From Talinum fruticosum (Eukaryota > Streptophyta > Magnoliopsida > Caryophyllales > Talinaceae), in the NCBI GenBank assembly GCA_021018815.1, contig JAITYX010000048.1, forward strand, positions 1-64,000: a DNA stretch of 64,000 nucleotides, written 5' to 3'. A program made the position numbers and the translations under genes. The notes beneath the pieces are model-generated. The model was not told the DNA's origin. It made no database searches and saw only the letters and a program-made list of their open reading frames with translations. Below, one piece after another: positions 24,301-35,170 of the stretch. Numbering within the stretch: position 1 is the first letter of the stretch; the number at the start of each line of letters is the position of its first letter.

Positions 24301-26075
24301 CTGTGGTCCTTTTCCGAGGAAGAAGACTCTTGGGAACCCATATTTGAATAACTTTGGGTTTGGTATGATTCCGAGTCTTCCTTTTAGAAAACTAAGTATG
24401 TGTCTCTTTCTTTTGAAACTCTTTTCTCTTATAAACAAGTGGAGAAGGTTTTCTCCTGTAAGCTGGTCTAGGCTCAATCCTTCTTTCATTCTTATGAATA
24501 GGACCATGCTCAGCCTTCCCGAACTTTACAGTTCTAGAATCATTTTTAAAAGCTCCGAGTAGGAATCATATTCCTCCTCCTTGTTAAATCCAAGTCCTTC
24601 TTTTACGAAGGAGACACATTGAGACCCTAAGAGCATGTCAAGGTTTTTCTTATCTTGAGTAAACTTCAAAACAAGTTCTTGAGACTCATCGAGCTTTTGC
24701 TTCAAACGCTCATTTTCTCCTCCGAGTGACTCGGACTCGGTCTCATTAGATTGAGCAATAGTCTTGAGTTCTCTAAGAGTAAGTCTCGGTTTTTCTAATT
24801 CATTTTTTAAAGAGATGCTCTCCGAAGTAATAGACTCAAGTTGTTCTTTAAACTGAGAAGAATCGGAATTGGACTTCTCTTCCAAAGTATAAATATATTT
24901 AGCGAAATTAACTTTGGAAACCATTACCTCTTGAGGATTTGTTTCCTCATTATCCGAGTGATCCGATTCGACTCCGATTCGGCTTCGAGTCCGAGAGTGC
25001 CATCGAACACTTTGAATCATCCGAGTCTTCATCTTCTTCGATGAATCTTCATCACTCCATGTGGCCATCATAGCCTTCTTCTTTTTGTCCCTCTTTCTCC
25101 TTGGACAGTCTTTGACTATGTGTTCTTTGCTGCCACATTAAAAACAATCGAGTTCTTAGTTAAAGATAACTTTGAAGGGGAAGAATGTTTACCTTTTCTA
25201 TCCTTCTTTTCTTTCTTGTAGAGCTCTTCGCTTAGCTTCTTATCCCATCTCTTGTGCTTCATCATTCTTTTGAAGCCACTCGGCGATAAGTGCCATGGGA
25301 TCTTCTTTAGAGTTTGATGAACTCAGATCCGCTTCTCTGCTTTTTGAGGCCTTCAAGACAATGTTCTTTTTAGTGCCGACCTCTACATCCTCCTCTTCCG
25401 GATGGATCTCATGGGTAAGTAGCTTCCCAATGAGTTCGTCCGGCTTTAATAAGGAGAGGTTACGAGCCTCTTCGATGGCTGTCACCTTGGGACCCCATCT
25501 TCTCTTGGGTAGACTTTTGAGCATCTTTCTGCGCATTTCCTCGTGGGAAATCTTTCTACCTAGAGATTTGAGATTGTTAGTAATCTCAGGTGAAGCGGAT
25601 GAACATGTGAGTGATGTTCTCTTCTGGCTCCATCTTGACAGCTCGTACTTGTGACGATATTGGCTTATCTTCGCTTGTCTGACTTGGCTTATGCCTTCAT
25701 AAGTGTTGACAAGAGTGTCCCACACTTCTTTGGCTGTGTCACAAGTCGACACTCGTTGTATTCTTCCGAGCTAATGGCGCACATCGAATGCTCATCGCCT
25801 TAAAGTTCTTTCGAACTTCTCTACTTCTTCGATAGTGTACTTGGGCTTTGTTTTGGGCACAAGTCTTGTATCTTCCATCTTCGTTGGAATGTAGTTGCCC
25901 ACTTGTATGATGTTCCATACATCTTCATCGTGATCCAAGTAGAAAACATTCCATGAGCTTCTTCAAGTGCACGAAATTAGATCCTTTGAACTTTGGTGGC
26001 TCGCTGGAAGATCTTCCTTCATCAAACTCTCCATTGTTCCGAGCCATTAGATCTTTAGACCTTTGGATGGTTAGA
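24298..26075 (-). pseudogene. Copia gag of element B
   Basis: Gag with the UBN2-type core at 25240-25990 (AKEVWDTLVNTYEG, RQAKISQYRHKYEL), a CCHC-like zinc knuckle near 25105-25150, and an acidic then coiled-coil C-terminal part at 24526-25071 (LKNELEKPRLTLRELK, ERLKQKLDESQELVLKFTQ). The start codon context MARNNGEFDEG is readable near 26040. Several frameshifts interrupt it. It forms the virus-like particle and binds element RNA. Confidence 0.87.
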
Positions 26076-26092
26076 TCCTTTCTCAAAGGTTA

Positions 26093-26104
26093 GGCTCGAT
26101 ACTA
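26093..26104 (-). promoter_or_regulatory. Primer binding site of element B
   Basis: The minus strand reads TAGTATCGAGCC, the Met-tRNA PBS with the CAGAG segment read as CGAG. Confidence 0.8.
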
Positions 26105-26106
26105 AT

Positions 26107-27655
26107 TGATGGTTTGCTCTTGGAGAGACTAAGTCACCCTAGAGGGGGTGAATAGGGTGATGAGGAAATTTGAAGTAAGAATGGAAGATTAAATTCTAAA
26201 ACCGACTTTGAGACAGATCCGAGTCTAGATTGGACTTAGAAAAGTGTCAACTCGAAATTATGTGGAAACCCTCCTGGGGCAAAAAACCACGGCCAGTGCT
26301 AATCCAAGCACCAAGTCAAATCCACTATTTTGAATCAACAAAATATAGTAGAAAGACTCCACCGAATTGCTCCCTTAAACAATTCCTTATAAGATTTTCC
26401 TAGACTCATAAGTTCCCCGATCTCATCTAGTACTTCCTAATTGGGGTAACCTTTACAGTTAGGGACAACTAAGCTGAGATAACCCTTACAGCTCAGTCAA
26501 GGGACTTTACTCAAAAAGTAAGAATAAGAGTTTGTGATCTGATTATAAGACCCTATAACTCATAAAGATGTTAAGTATAGGGTTGGAGTTGTAAGTAGAA
26601 GATTGAATGAGAATACAAAAACTTTTGCTTTAGTATGTGTATTAACAAATGATTTCAGCACTAGATTCAGCAATATTCTTGTCTTATGAAGTAGCTTCTA
26701 TTTATAGATGACCAAGCGGATTAGCCTTTGTAACTATCTTCCGATTAGAAGTCCTTTGTGACCCTTGAAGCGGTTCTTCTAAGTGGCTTAGAAAAAATCC
26801 GTTAAGGTGTGAACGTTATGCAACGGCTCTTGACTTCCTAGGTTGTCCCAAAGCACTGGTGGTGTCCGAAATATAGGGTAGAAACCACCGTTGAGCTTAG
26901 CGTTGACGATTTTCGGTTTTGGAAATAGACAACCCCGATACGATGTCCGGGCCTTGGTCGAAATAGAAAAAGCCTTGTCTCGCTGGTGATTGACAACTTT
27001 GAAGCCGGTTACTTTGTATTTCAAAAAGTAGGATAACCTTGTTTAGATAACCTACAAAAGTAAATCAATTTGGTTCTCGAAGTATAAAATACTTTGGTCC
27101 AAGATTAGACATAGATAATAATTTAATTAAGACAATTAAGTACATATTTATCTTAGTCCTGGGAGAGTAGAATTTTTGAGTCTAATATTCATTATACTCA
27201 AATTCTATCTCGAGTCAGTCTAGAAATAAGTCAAGTCGGATAAAGAATGTTAGAGTAGTAATACTTGATCTAGACAAACATAGTTCAAACAAAACATGCT
27301 GACTTAGAAAGATGAAGTAACACTCGTAATTCACTTAGAACTTAGAATGTGAAGTTTAGACCTGAGTTCAAGAGTGTTGGAGTGATTGTTTGAACATGCG
27401 ATGAGTCCGAGTGTTGTACGAGTGACTCATAACTATTAGTGAGAAAAGATGAGCAATAGTATGCTTTCCGAGTTAGTCGGAATCAAATGAAAACATATGC
27501 AATAGTTTCTATAACACTCGAAGAGATTGTATACCACTTAGAAAAGTTTCTAAAGCACTTAGAATGACTTGTAATCAAAACTGACAAGAGATGAAGTCCG
27601 AACCTAATTCCTTGATGGTACTTAGAATAATATACATGCAAAGTCCGAGTCTTCA
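26107..27655 (-). repeat. 5' LTR of element B
   Basis: Starts TGATGGTTTGC (TGAAGG expected) and ends GAGTCTTCA at 27655 (1,549 bp). TATA box on the minus strand near 26698-26709. ATTAT follows at 27656-27660. Confidence 0.92.
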
Positions 27656-27660
27656 ATTAT

Positions 27661-27760
27661 TCTTTTCAAGCGTTAATCTTCTAAGTTTTATTTAAATTTC
27701 CTCATCACCCTATTCACCCCTATCTAGGGTGACGAAGACTCTCCAAGAGAAAACCTTCGA
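27661..27760 (+). repeat. Solo LTR C, terminal segment
   Basis: This completes the LTR begun at 15362. It contains the CACCCTATTCACCCC block and ends CCTTCGA where CCTTCA is expected. GGTTA (27761-27765) then repeats the left target sequence. Confidence 0.88.
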
Positions 27761-27765
27761 GGTTA

Positions 27766-28648
27766 TTCAAACAAGCCTAATCTACTTTTAAAGTACAAAA
27801 GCAAGCTGGTTTTTAGTCGTTAAACAACAACGAGACAGAGATTAACCATTTCTTGACATGGCTTCGACACCGTGTCGGGGTTGTTTGTTTCTAAAGCTGG
27901 AAAACCGCAACTTTGAGTCTAACTGTTGTTTCCACCTTAGTTTTTCAATCACCAACAAATGATTGGACCATCTTTTGGAGCCAAGAGCCGTTACACAATG
28001 TTCACATCCCAACCGATCTTTTCGAGTGACTCGGAATAGCCATTAAAACGGCTAGTGAAGATCACAAGTCTAGAACCAGTCTCAACGGTCATTTTGCTTG
28101 GGTGCTTATAAATAGAAGCCACTTTGTAAGACTTGAAGATTGCTACTGAACATATTGTTTAACACTTACTCGAGTGCATTCTTACTCAATCTTCTACTTA
28201 CAACTCCAACTCTGTAATTCTTACTTTTTGAGTTGAAAAGAAAGTCTTGTAATCACTTACATTCTTTTATTACTTTCTTTGCAGGTGACTGAGCTGTAAG
28301 GGCTAACTCAGCTTAGTTGTCCCCGACCGTAACGGTTAACTCGGTCAGGAAGTACTAGATCGGATAAGGGATCTTCGAGTCTAGGAAAAACATGTTAGAG
28401 TCAGCCCTTTGTAGTTGAGGATTCAATTAGTGGATTTGACTTGGTGCTTGGATTAGCATTGTCCGCGGTTTTCCGCCTCATGAGGGTTTCCACGTATGTC
28501 TCGTGTGTATATTTTTCTGAGTCTAATATAGACTCAAAATCTTTTGTGCTCGGTTACGTGCAAAAAGAGTTTGATTTTTATTTAAAATCTTCCATCACCC
28601 TATTCGCCCCCTCTATGGTGACTTAATCTCTCCAAGAGCAAACCTTCA
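27766..28648 (+). repeat. 5' LTR of element D, terminal segment
   Basis: This completes the LTR begun at 14839. The TATA box CTTATAAATAGAAG lies near 28107-28120. The LTR ends AACCTTCA at 28648, followed by the PBS TGGTATCGAGCC (28651-28662). Confidence 0.9.
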
Positions 28649-28706
28649 ATTGGTATCGAGCCTAGCCTTTCGGAAGGATCTCACAATCTAAAAGTATAAA
28701 AATCTA

Positions 28707-30500
28707 ATGGCTCGGAACAATGGAGAGTTCGATGAAGGAAAATCATCTACCAGACCATCCAAGTTCAAGGGGTCAAACTATGCACATTAGAAAAGATGAT
28801 GGAATGCGTCTTGAAGGATAGTGATGAAGATTTCCGGAACATCATCCAGAATGGAAACTACATTCCAATAAAGATGGAAGTTGTACGATCCGTAACTAAA
28901 GAGAAATCTGAGTACACCATCGAAGAAATTGAGAAGTTTAGAAAGAACTTCAAAATTATAAACACACCGATGTGTGCCATCAGCATGAGTAAGAGCACAA
29001 CAGGGTCTCTGCTGTGACACAACCAAAGAGGTGTGGGATACTCTTATCAACACCTATAAAGGAACAAGTCAAGTGAAGCGAGTCAAAGATAAGTCAATAT
29101 CTTCATAAGTGTGTGCTGTTCAAGATGGAGCTAAAAGAGAACATCTCTCGGATGTATGCTCGGTTCACAGAGATTACTAACAATATCAAGTCTCTAGGTA
29201 GAAAGATCTCACACAAAGAAATGGTCGGAAAAATTATGAGAAGTCTACCAAAGAGAAAATGGGGTCCCAAGATGACAGCCATTGAAGAAGCTTAAAACCT
29301 CACTCAATTGAAGTGAGACGAGCTCGTTAGGAAGTTGCTTAGTTATGAGATTCATCTCGGACGAAGAGGATGTCGAGGTCAGCACCAAAAAGAACATTTC
29401 GTTGAAGGCATCGAAAGCGGACATCGAGTCCGAGCTCCTCGGAACCGGAAGAGGATCCCATGACACTCATTTCCCGAGACTTCAAAAAGATGATGAAGTA
29501 CAAGAAGTGGTAAAAGAGGCCAAAGGAAGAGTTCTACAAAAAACATAAGAAGGACAGGAGAGGTAAATACTCATCCCCTTCAAAGTTATCTTTAACTAAG
29601 AACTCGATTGCTTTGAATGTGGCAGCAAGGAGCACATAGTCAAGGACTATCTAAAGAGAAAGAAGGATAGAAAGAAGAAAAAGGCTATGATGGCTACTTG
29701 GAGTGATGATGACTCAAAGTGTTTTACTACACTCGACAGACTTATAAGTTGAATCCGTGTCGACGATGACAACTCGGATATTGACGAGACATATCCTCAA
29801 GAGGTAATTGAGTACTTCCTTAAGTTGTCCAAAGTTGATTTAGCCGGATATATTTTTACTTTGAAAGAAAAGTCTAATTCGACTCTTCAAAGTTCAAAGA
29901 ACAACTTGAGTATCTTACTCGCTGAGAGTAATGTTTTAAAAATAAGTTAGAAAACTTGAGACAAAATCTAAAAGTACTCGAGACCGAGTGCTCAAGACAA
30001 TGAGACTGAGTCTTAGTCACTCGAGAGAAGAGAATGAGCAACTGAAAAAAGCTGAATGAGTCTCAAGAGCTTGTTTTAAAACTCACTCAAGGTTAGAAAA
30101 ACTTTGATCTTTTACTCGGCTCTCAGTGTGTCTCATTTAGGAAAGAAGGACCTGGTTATAATGATGAAGAGGAATCTAATTCCTATTCTAGTCTTTTCAA
30201 AACTGATTCCGAAGCTGTAAAGTTCAGGAAGGCTAAGCATGGTCCGATTCATACAAATGACAAGAGGACATAGCGCAGACCAATTTACGAGAAAAAGCCT
30301 TCTCCACCTGCTTCCAAAAGAAAGGATTTTCAAAAAAAGGAGACATAGACTCGGTTTTCTAGAAAGAAGACTCAACATCGGACTAGACCTAAAATCATTC
30401 AAATTTGGGTTCCCAAAAGTGCTCTTCCTAAGAAAAGAACCACAAGTAAAGGGAGTTACTGGGTTTGTAAGAGGAAGTGAGAAAGGTTAGTTTGTTTCTA
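28707..30500 (+). pseudogene. Copia gag of element D
   Basis: The start is the ATG at 28707 (MARNNGEFDEG), which follows the PBS by about 45 bp as in E. The UBN2-type core is at 28796-29295 (MMECVLKDSDEDF; MYARFTEITNNIKSLGRKISHKEM). The CCHC zinc knuckle (CFECGSKEHIVKD, last Cys altered) lies near 29610-29655. A coiled-coil C-terminal part follows. Frames shift repeatedly. It is the same protein as in B and E, with more divergence. Confidence 0.85.
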
Positions 30501-30665
30501 TTTTGCAAGTGACTTAGAAACGTAAGGGTCACTGGTACTTAGATAGTGGCTGCTCGGGCCATACGTCTAGAGATTCAAGGCTCTTCTTAGAGTTAGAAGA
30601 TCTAAAAGGAGGCAAAGTCACATATGGAGACAATAGCAAAGGCAAGATAGTAGGGATTCTGGGGT
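30500..30665 (+). pseudogene. Copia protease fragment of element D
   Basis: The block HWYLDSGCSGHTSRDS is readable near 30530-30575, giving the DSG triad, then GGKVTYGDNSKGKIVGI to about 30660. At that point homology to pol stops abruptly. Integrase, RT, extra ORF and most of the 3' LTR are absent. Confidence 0.85.
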
Positions 30666-30724
30666 AACACATTGCTTAGATCGGAAGGATTTGAACTAAC
30701 CATGGAAGGCAATCTAATTTTGCA

Positions 30725-31236
30725 AATATTGCTTAACACATTGTCTGGAACTAAATTTATTGTTGAACTAATTGTTCTTACTCAATCTTCTATTTACAAC
30801 TCCTAGTCTATATTTAATATTTTATGAGTTGTAAAGAAAGTCTTGTATTCAGTTACATTCTTTTCTTACTTTCTAAGGTCCCTTAACGGAGCTATAAGGG
30901 TTACCTCAGCTTAGTTGTCCCTCATTGTAAAGGTTACCTCGGTCAGGAAGTACTAGATCGGATAAAGGAACTTCTTAGTCTAGGAAAATATTGTAAGGAA
31001 TTATATAAGGGAGCAATTCTGGTTGAGTCTGTCCTCTCGTATATTGTGGATTCAAAATAGTGGATTTGATTGGGTGCTTGAATTAGCATTGTCCGTGGTT
31101 TTCTACCCTAGGAGGGTTTCCACGTAAATCCGTGTTATCACTTTTCCGATTCCAATCTAGACTTAGAATCTGTTGTTGAGTTGAGTTGTTGTTTTTAATT
31201 TTCTTCATTACCCTATTCACCCCCTCTAGGATGACT
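30725..31236 (+). repeat. 3' LTR fragment of element D
   Basis: This matches the distal part of the family LTR from just after the TATA region to the CACCCCCTCTAGG block. The last 25 bp or so, including CTTCA, are missing. It is joined to the protease fragment by a short unassigned piece (30665-30725). Confidence 0.8.
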
Positions 31237-31246
31237 TAGAGTTAAA

Positions 31247-31712
31247 AACCGAGTCTTCACCGACCACGACGTCGTTCCGAGGGGAGAAGCTTCTAGCCTC
31301 ACAAGGGCTATCTTGTGAAGCTTAAACGCAACACTTTGATGCTCCTAATCATGAAATCCAACGCTTTAATGCCGTCTTCGGGTCTTTAGCTCCTTGTCTA
31401 ATTTGAAAAAAGTAGAATGTAGTACTCGAACTTGGAATTTCTGGCACACAACATGGGACTCCACAATCTCTTAAAGGCTCGGCCCGGTTCTTGGACGGTC
31501 TAAAAGAAAAGAGGTTTTGTGGACTGACCCAAGTTAAAAGGCTATATATTTGGTGTTGGAGGTTTTTGTGGTTTACTCGGCTTATGTTGGACCAATCGAT
31601 CATAGTCCGAGATCCAAATCCACAAACGGGACTCGGGATTTCATTATCGGGCCAACAAAACAAAACACGAGTAATAAAGAGATAAGAGACGACACTTTTT
31701 AGGTGTCTACAA
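31247..31712 (+). repeat. LTR-like repeat family R1, copy 1
   Basis: This ends TTAGGTGTCTACA at 31712. It is homologous to 60300-60745 (plus) and to 61757-62030 (minus); shared blocks are GGTTTTTGTGGTTTA, a GGGATTTCAT block and AATAAAGAGATAAG. It looks like the 3' half of a gypsy-type LTR, possibly Tat or Athila, but no internal domain confirms the class. Confidence 0.55.
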
Positions 31713-33891
31713 ATAGTTGATACTTTGATTGAGTATTTTCAAAGTCTATTGACAGCCAAACCAAGACAGAGTAAGGTAAAATGATATGTAATTCAAAATG
31801 GCGAATGTATGCTACCCGCACAGACAACAAGCAATGATTCAGCCTTTTGATGAAAGGATGTTAAAGCTGCTATTTAGGGGATTGATGGAACCAAAAGCCC
31901 AGGTCCATATGGGTTTGGGAGCACATTCTTTTAGAGTTCATGGTTTATTATTGGATGTGAGGTGAGTTTAGCTATCCTGGAATTTTTCAAATCTGGTAGG
32001 CTTCTTAAACAACTAAATGCCACTGCCATTGCATTGATCCCTAATCTTCTATTGAATATAGACCAATTTCTTGCTGTAATGCGCTCTATAAAACTATATC
32101 CAAGATGCTATGCCAAAGGCTTAAATCTTGCCTGAGTTAATAATGGAAAATTGCACTCGCTTTTATATCCAACCGTTTAATCCTTCATAATATTCTTATT
32201 GCACTGGACCTTATTAGACACTATAGAAGGAAGAAAGCTTCTCCTAGGTGCATCATTAAGATTGATATTAGGAAGGCATATGACACGACTAATTAGAGTT
32301 TTATTGAAAAGATGGTGCAGGGATTAGGGTTGCCAAATAAATTTGTAAGTTGGGTTACTCGACATCTACAAGCTTCTTGCTTAGCTACAATGGTAGCTTA
32401 CATGGTTTTTTCCGGACTGGTAGAGGAGTCAAACGAGGTGATCCGATCTCAACCCTTTTATTTATAATTGGCATGGAGTATTTATCTCGATTGTTTAAAG
32501 ACATGGCTAAAGACACTAGATTCAAATTTCAACCGGCTGCAAAGATTTGAGACTCATCCACTTAATCTTTGCAAACGATTTATTAGTTTTTGCAGAGCCG
32601 ATACGCTATCAATGTCATGTATCATGGAGACTATTGAGAAGTTTGTTGAGGTGTCCGGTCTTGAAGCTAACTTACGAAATCCCAGATTATCATGGCTGGA
32701 GTGTCCGAGATTACAGAGCAACAACTACTACAACTTACTTGCTTTGAAAAAGGGGTACTACCTTTGAAATACCTAGGCATAACTCTTAAACCAGGGAATC
32801 TAAATGCAAGTGACAGTCTGCGTCTAGCTTAAAAATCACTACTAGAATCAAAAGTTGCGGCGCAAAAAGCTTAGTTATGCTGATAGAGTACAATTGGTGA
32901 ATTACGTTTTGCCGAACATGCACTCTTATTGGAGCTCTATATTTATGCTCCCAAATAAGGTTCTCAAGGAAGTGGAGAAAATATGTAGAAATTTTTTTAT
33001 GAAGTGGCTCGAAGGGTCCAAGAGACCAATCCATGTGGCTTGGGGAGAAGTTTCACACCTAAGAAGTATGGGGTTGGTTGTAAGAGACAGTTCTCGCTGG
33101 AATAAGGCATTAATTGGCAAGCACTTGTGGTATATAACTAATCATCCTGAGGCCATCTAGGTTAAGTGGATACATAGTGTCTACTTAAAAACAGGAACTT
33201 GGCAAACCTGTTCAAGTTAAACCTGATGCAAGTTGGAGCTTTAAGAAAATTATGAACCTTAGAAAGTATCTAGCTCACTGGATGGACAACCAATGTAGTG
33301 AATGGAAGGTTCGAGAGACATGGAATACTAGGTTGAAGTTGCCTATGAAGCCCTGCAAAGTCCAACAACAGACCTAGATGGTGGAGATTTGCTTAGCATA
33401 AAAATAATATGCCCAAGCATCCCTTTTGTCTCTAGCTTATCTTCAAGAAGAGACTAAAGACTAGAGATAGAATTCAAAGATGGATAAGTTTGGAGAGTAC
33501 TAGCTGCCAATTTTGTGACCAAAATGAGTCAATTGATAATTTATTCATGTAATGCTCATTTGAACAGGAGATTATCAATGGGATGCACCTACGGAAGGCT
33601 AAGTCGGACTAGAGACCCATATGGAATAATTGGTTGATAGGAGGGAAAATTTCTAATTCGAAGCTTGCTGTAATCGCCTCTCTAATAACTGTTATTTATC
33701 ATAGCATATGGACTGATAGAAACATCCAAATTTTCCACAGGAAGCATAGAACAAGTGCAGAAGTAATAGAGGAAAGTATTGAGAATATAGTTGATAACAT
33801 TAGGCCTAACATGGGCATTATTGCAAGACCACAAGTGGAGCAGACTAATCTCTTCAATATTATGGAAAATAGAGAAGTTACAAAACATTAA
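31713..33891 (+). pseudogene. LINE (L1-type) reverse transcriptase half
   Basis: This is the RT and C-terminal part of an L1-type ORF2, which reverse-transcribes LINE RNA at nicked target DNA. It starts in the linker before RT (YFQSLLTA near 31730). It continues through SPGPYGFGSTFF, LLKQLNATAIALIP, a KIDIRKAYD block (near 32260-32285) and RTGRGVKRGDPIST (32404). The catalytic FADD box reads FAND at about 32568-32579. After RT come the RPIHVAWGEVSHL and zf-RVT-like blocks, with the terminal open stretch 33634-33891 ending MENREVTKH. There are many stops and frameshifts. No poly(A) tail follows: the endonuclease half begins 48 bp after the stop. Confidence 0.85.
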
Positions 33892-33938
33892 CTTGAGCAA
33901 GCATTTAGAAAATCCACCTATCCCCAGTAATATGGAGG

Positions 33939-35170
33939 GTGGAAATGGATAAATTTGTAATATGGAATGTAAGGGGCATGAATAGCCCCTCAAAGCAAGG
34001 AGAGTTAGCTCTCTTCTTGACGAATAAACAGGTGCACTTAGTTGGACTACAAGAAACAAAAATTAGCAAAGACCATGTTTCAATGGTGACGAGAGAGTCT
34101 GCAAAGGATGGAAAGTTACTACCAATGCAGATGAGGAGATGAAAAGTAAGATTTGGATTATATGGGATCCTAAATACTATGAAGTTGACATCCTTTTTGT
34201 TCATAAACGGGCTATACACTCGCTTTATACAACATATCGCCACAAGAAAACGGTGTCATCTCATAGTGATCTATGCATTAAATTGTAATATTGAGAGGAA
34301 GGAAATGTGGCAAATACTTACTGGAATCAGCGAAAGTGTTAAGGAATAGATTGTAGCAGGAGACTTCAATTGCCTTCTCAATGAAAAAGAAAGACTAGGT
34401 GGACATCCAGTCCAAGTATAGAGATATATTGGATTTTAATGAATGCATATCCAATTGCCAGCTTCAAGAAATGAAACATGTAGGACATTTCTTTACATGG
34501 ACTAATAAGCGGAACCCAATAGACAGGGTCTTATCCAGATTGGATAGAACATTAGTGAATGAGGAGTGGATAGATACCTTCCCGGATATGGAATGTTTAG
34601 TAGAAGTCTGGAGGACTTTCCGATCATTGTTGCCTGTTATGTGGTGAACATCGTGTAGAAAGGAAGAAACCACCATTCAGATTTTGTAATATGTGGACTC
34701 AAGCACAAAGACTTCCAATCATTGATTAAGTGAAGTTGGCTCATTGATTGGGTAGGTTCGAAGAAGTTCAAGGTGGTGCGAAAATAAAAACACAAAGATT
34801 GCTTTGAGGAAGTTTCATGAGGCTGAATTTTACAATATTGTGACATAGATTGCAGATCTTAAAGGAAATCCTATCAAAATACAAGATAGGATATTTGCAG
34901 GATAAGGGGGTGAAGACCTATACCGGCAGAAAAAGAGGCTTTGGTTGAGATATACATATTAAGACAAGCTGCAAAAGCTACATATATTCAGAGAACCAAG
35001 CTCGGATGATCGAAGGAGGGTGATCAAAACACTGCATATTTTCATGCGGTCATTAAGCAACGAAGTACTAAAGGCGAGAATAAGTTGCATTACAAACACG
35101 GATGGAGTGCTCACGAGAAGACTCAAAGGAGATTAGTGATACACTAACTTACTATTTTCAAAAACTCCTC
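33939..35170 (+). pseudogene. LINE (L1-type) endonuclease half
   Basis: This is the N-terminal part of an L1-type ORF2 on the same strand. The apurinic-type endonuclease that nicks target DNA is recognised by WNVRGMNSPSKQ and VGLQETKI (33955-34070), a GDFNCLLNEKER-like block near 34360-34395, FFTWTNKRNPIDRVLSRLDR (34485-34545) and an SDH-type block in a shifted frame near 34620. The linker continues to a YFQKLL block at about 35150, where the CACTA end at 35171 cuts it. It ends at the same protein position where the upstream RT half begins. Confidence 0.83.

Larger units (their letters stand above)
16649..27655 (-). mobile_element. Complete copia retrotransposon B (Sirevirus-like)
   Basis: This is a complete 11,007-bp element. 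It has LTRs at 16649-18193 and 26107-27655 and a PBS of the Met-tRNA type. Order 5' to 3' on the minus strand is gag, protease, integrase, RT/RNase H, extra ORF and polypurine tract. ATTAT is duplicated at 16644-16648 and 27656-27660. The target was solo LTR C. Length, the extra post-pol ORF, the PBS and the AAAAAGGGGAGAT polypurine tract fit the Sirevirus (SIRE/Maximus) group, inferred from layout only. The two LTRs differ visibly more than those of element E, so B appears older than E. Frameshifts and stops interrupt every ORF. Confidence 0.93.
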
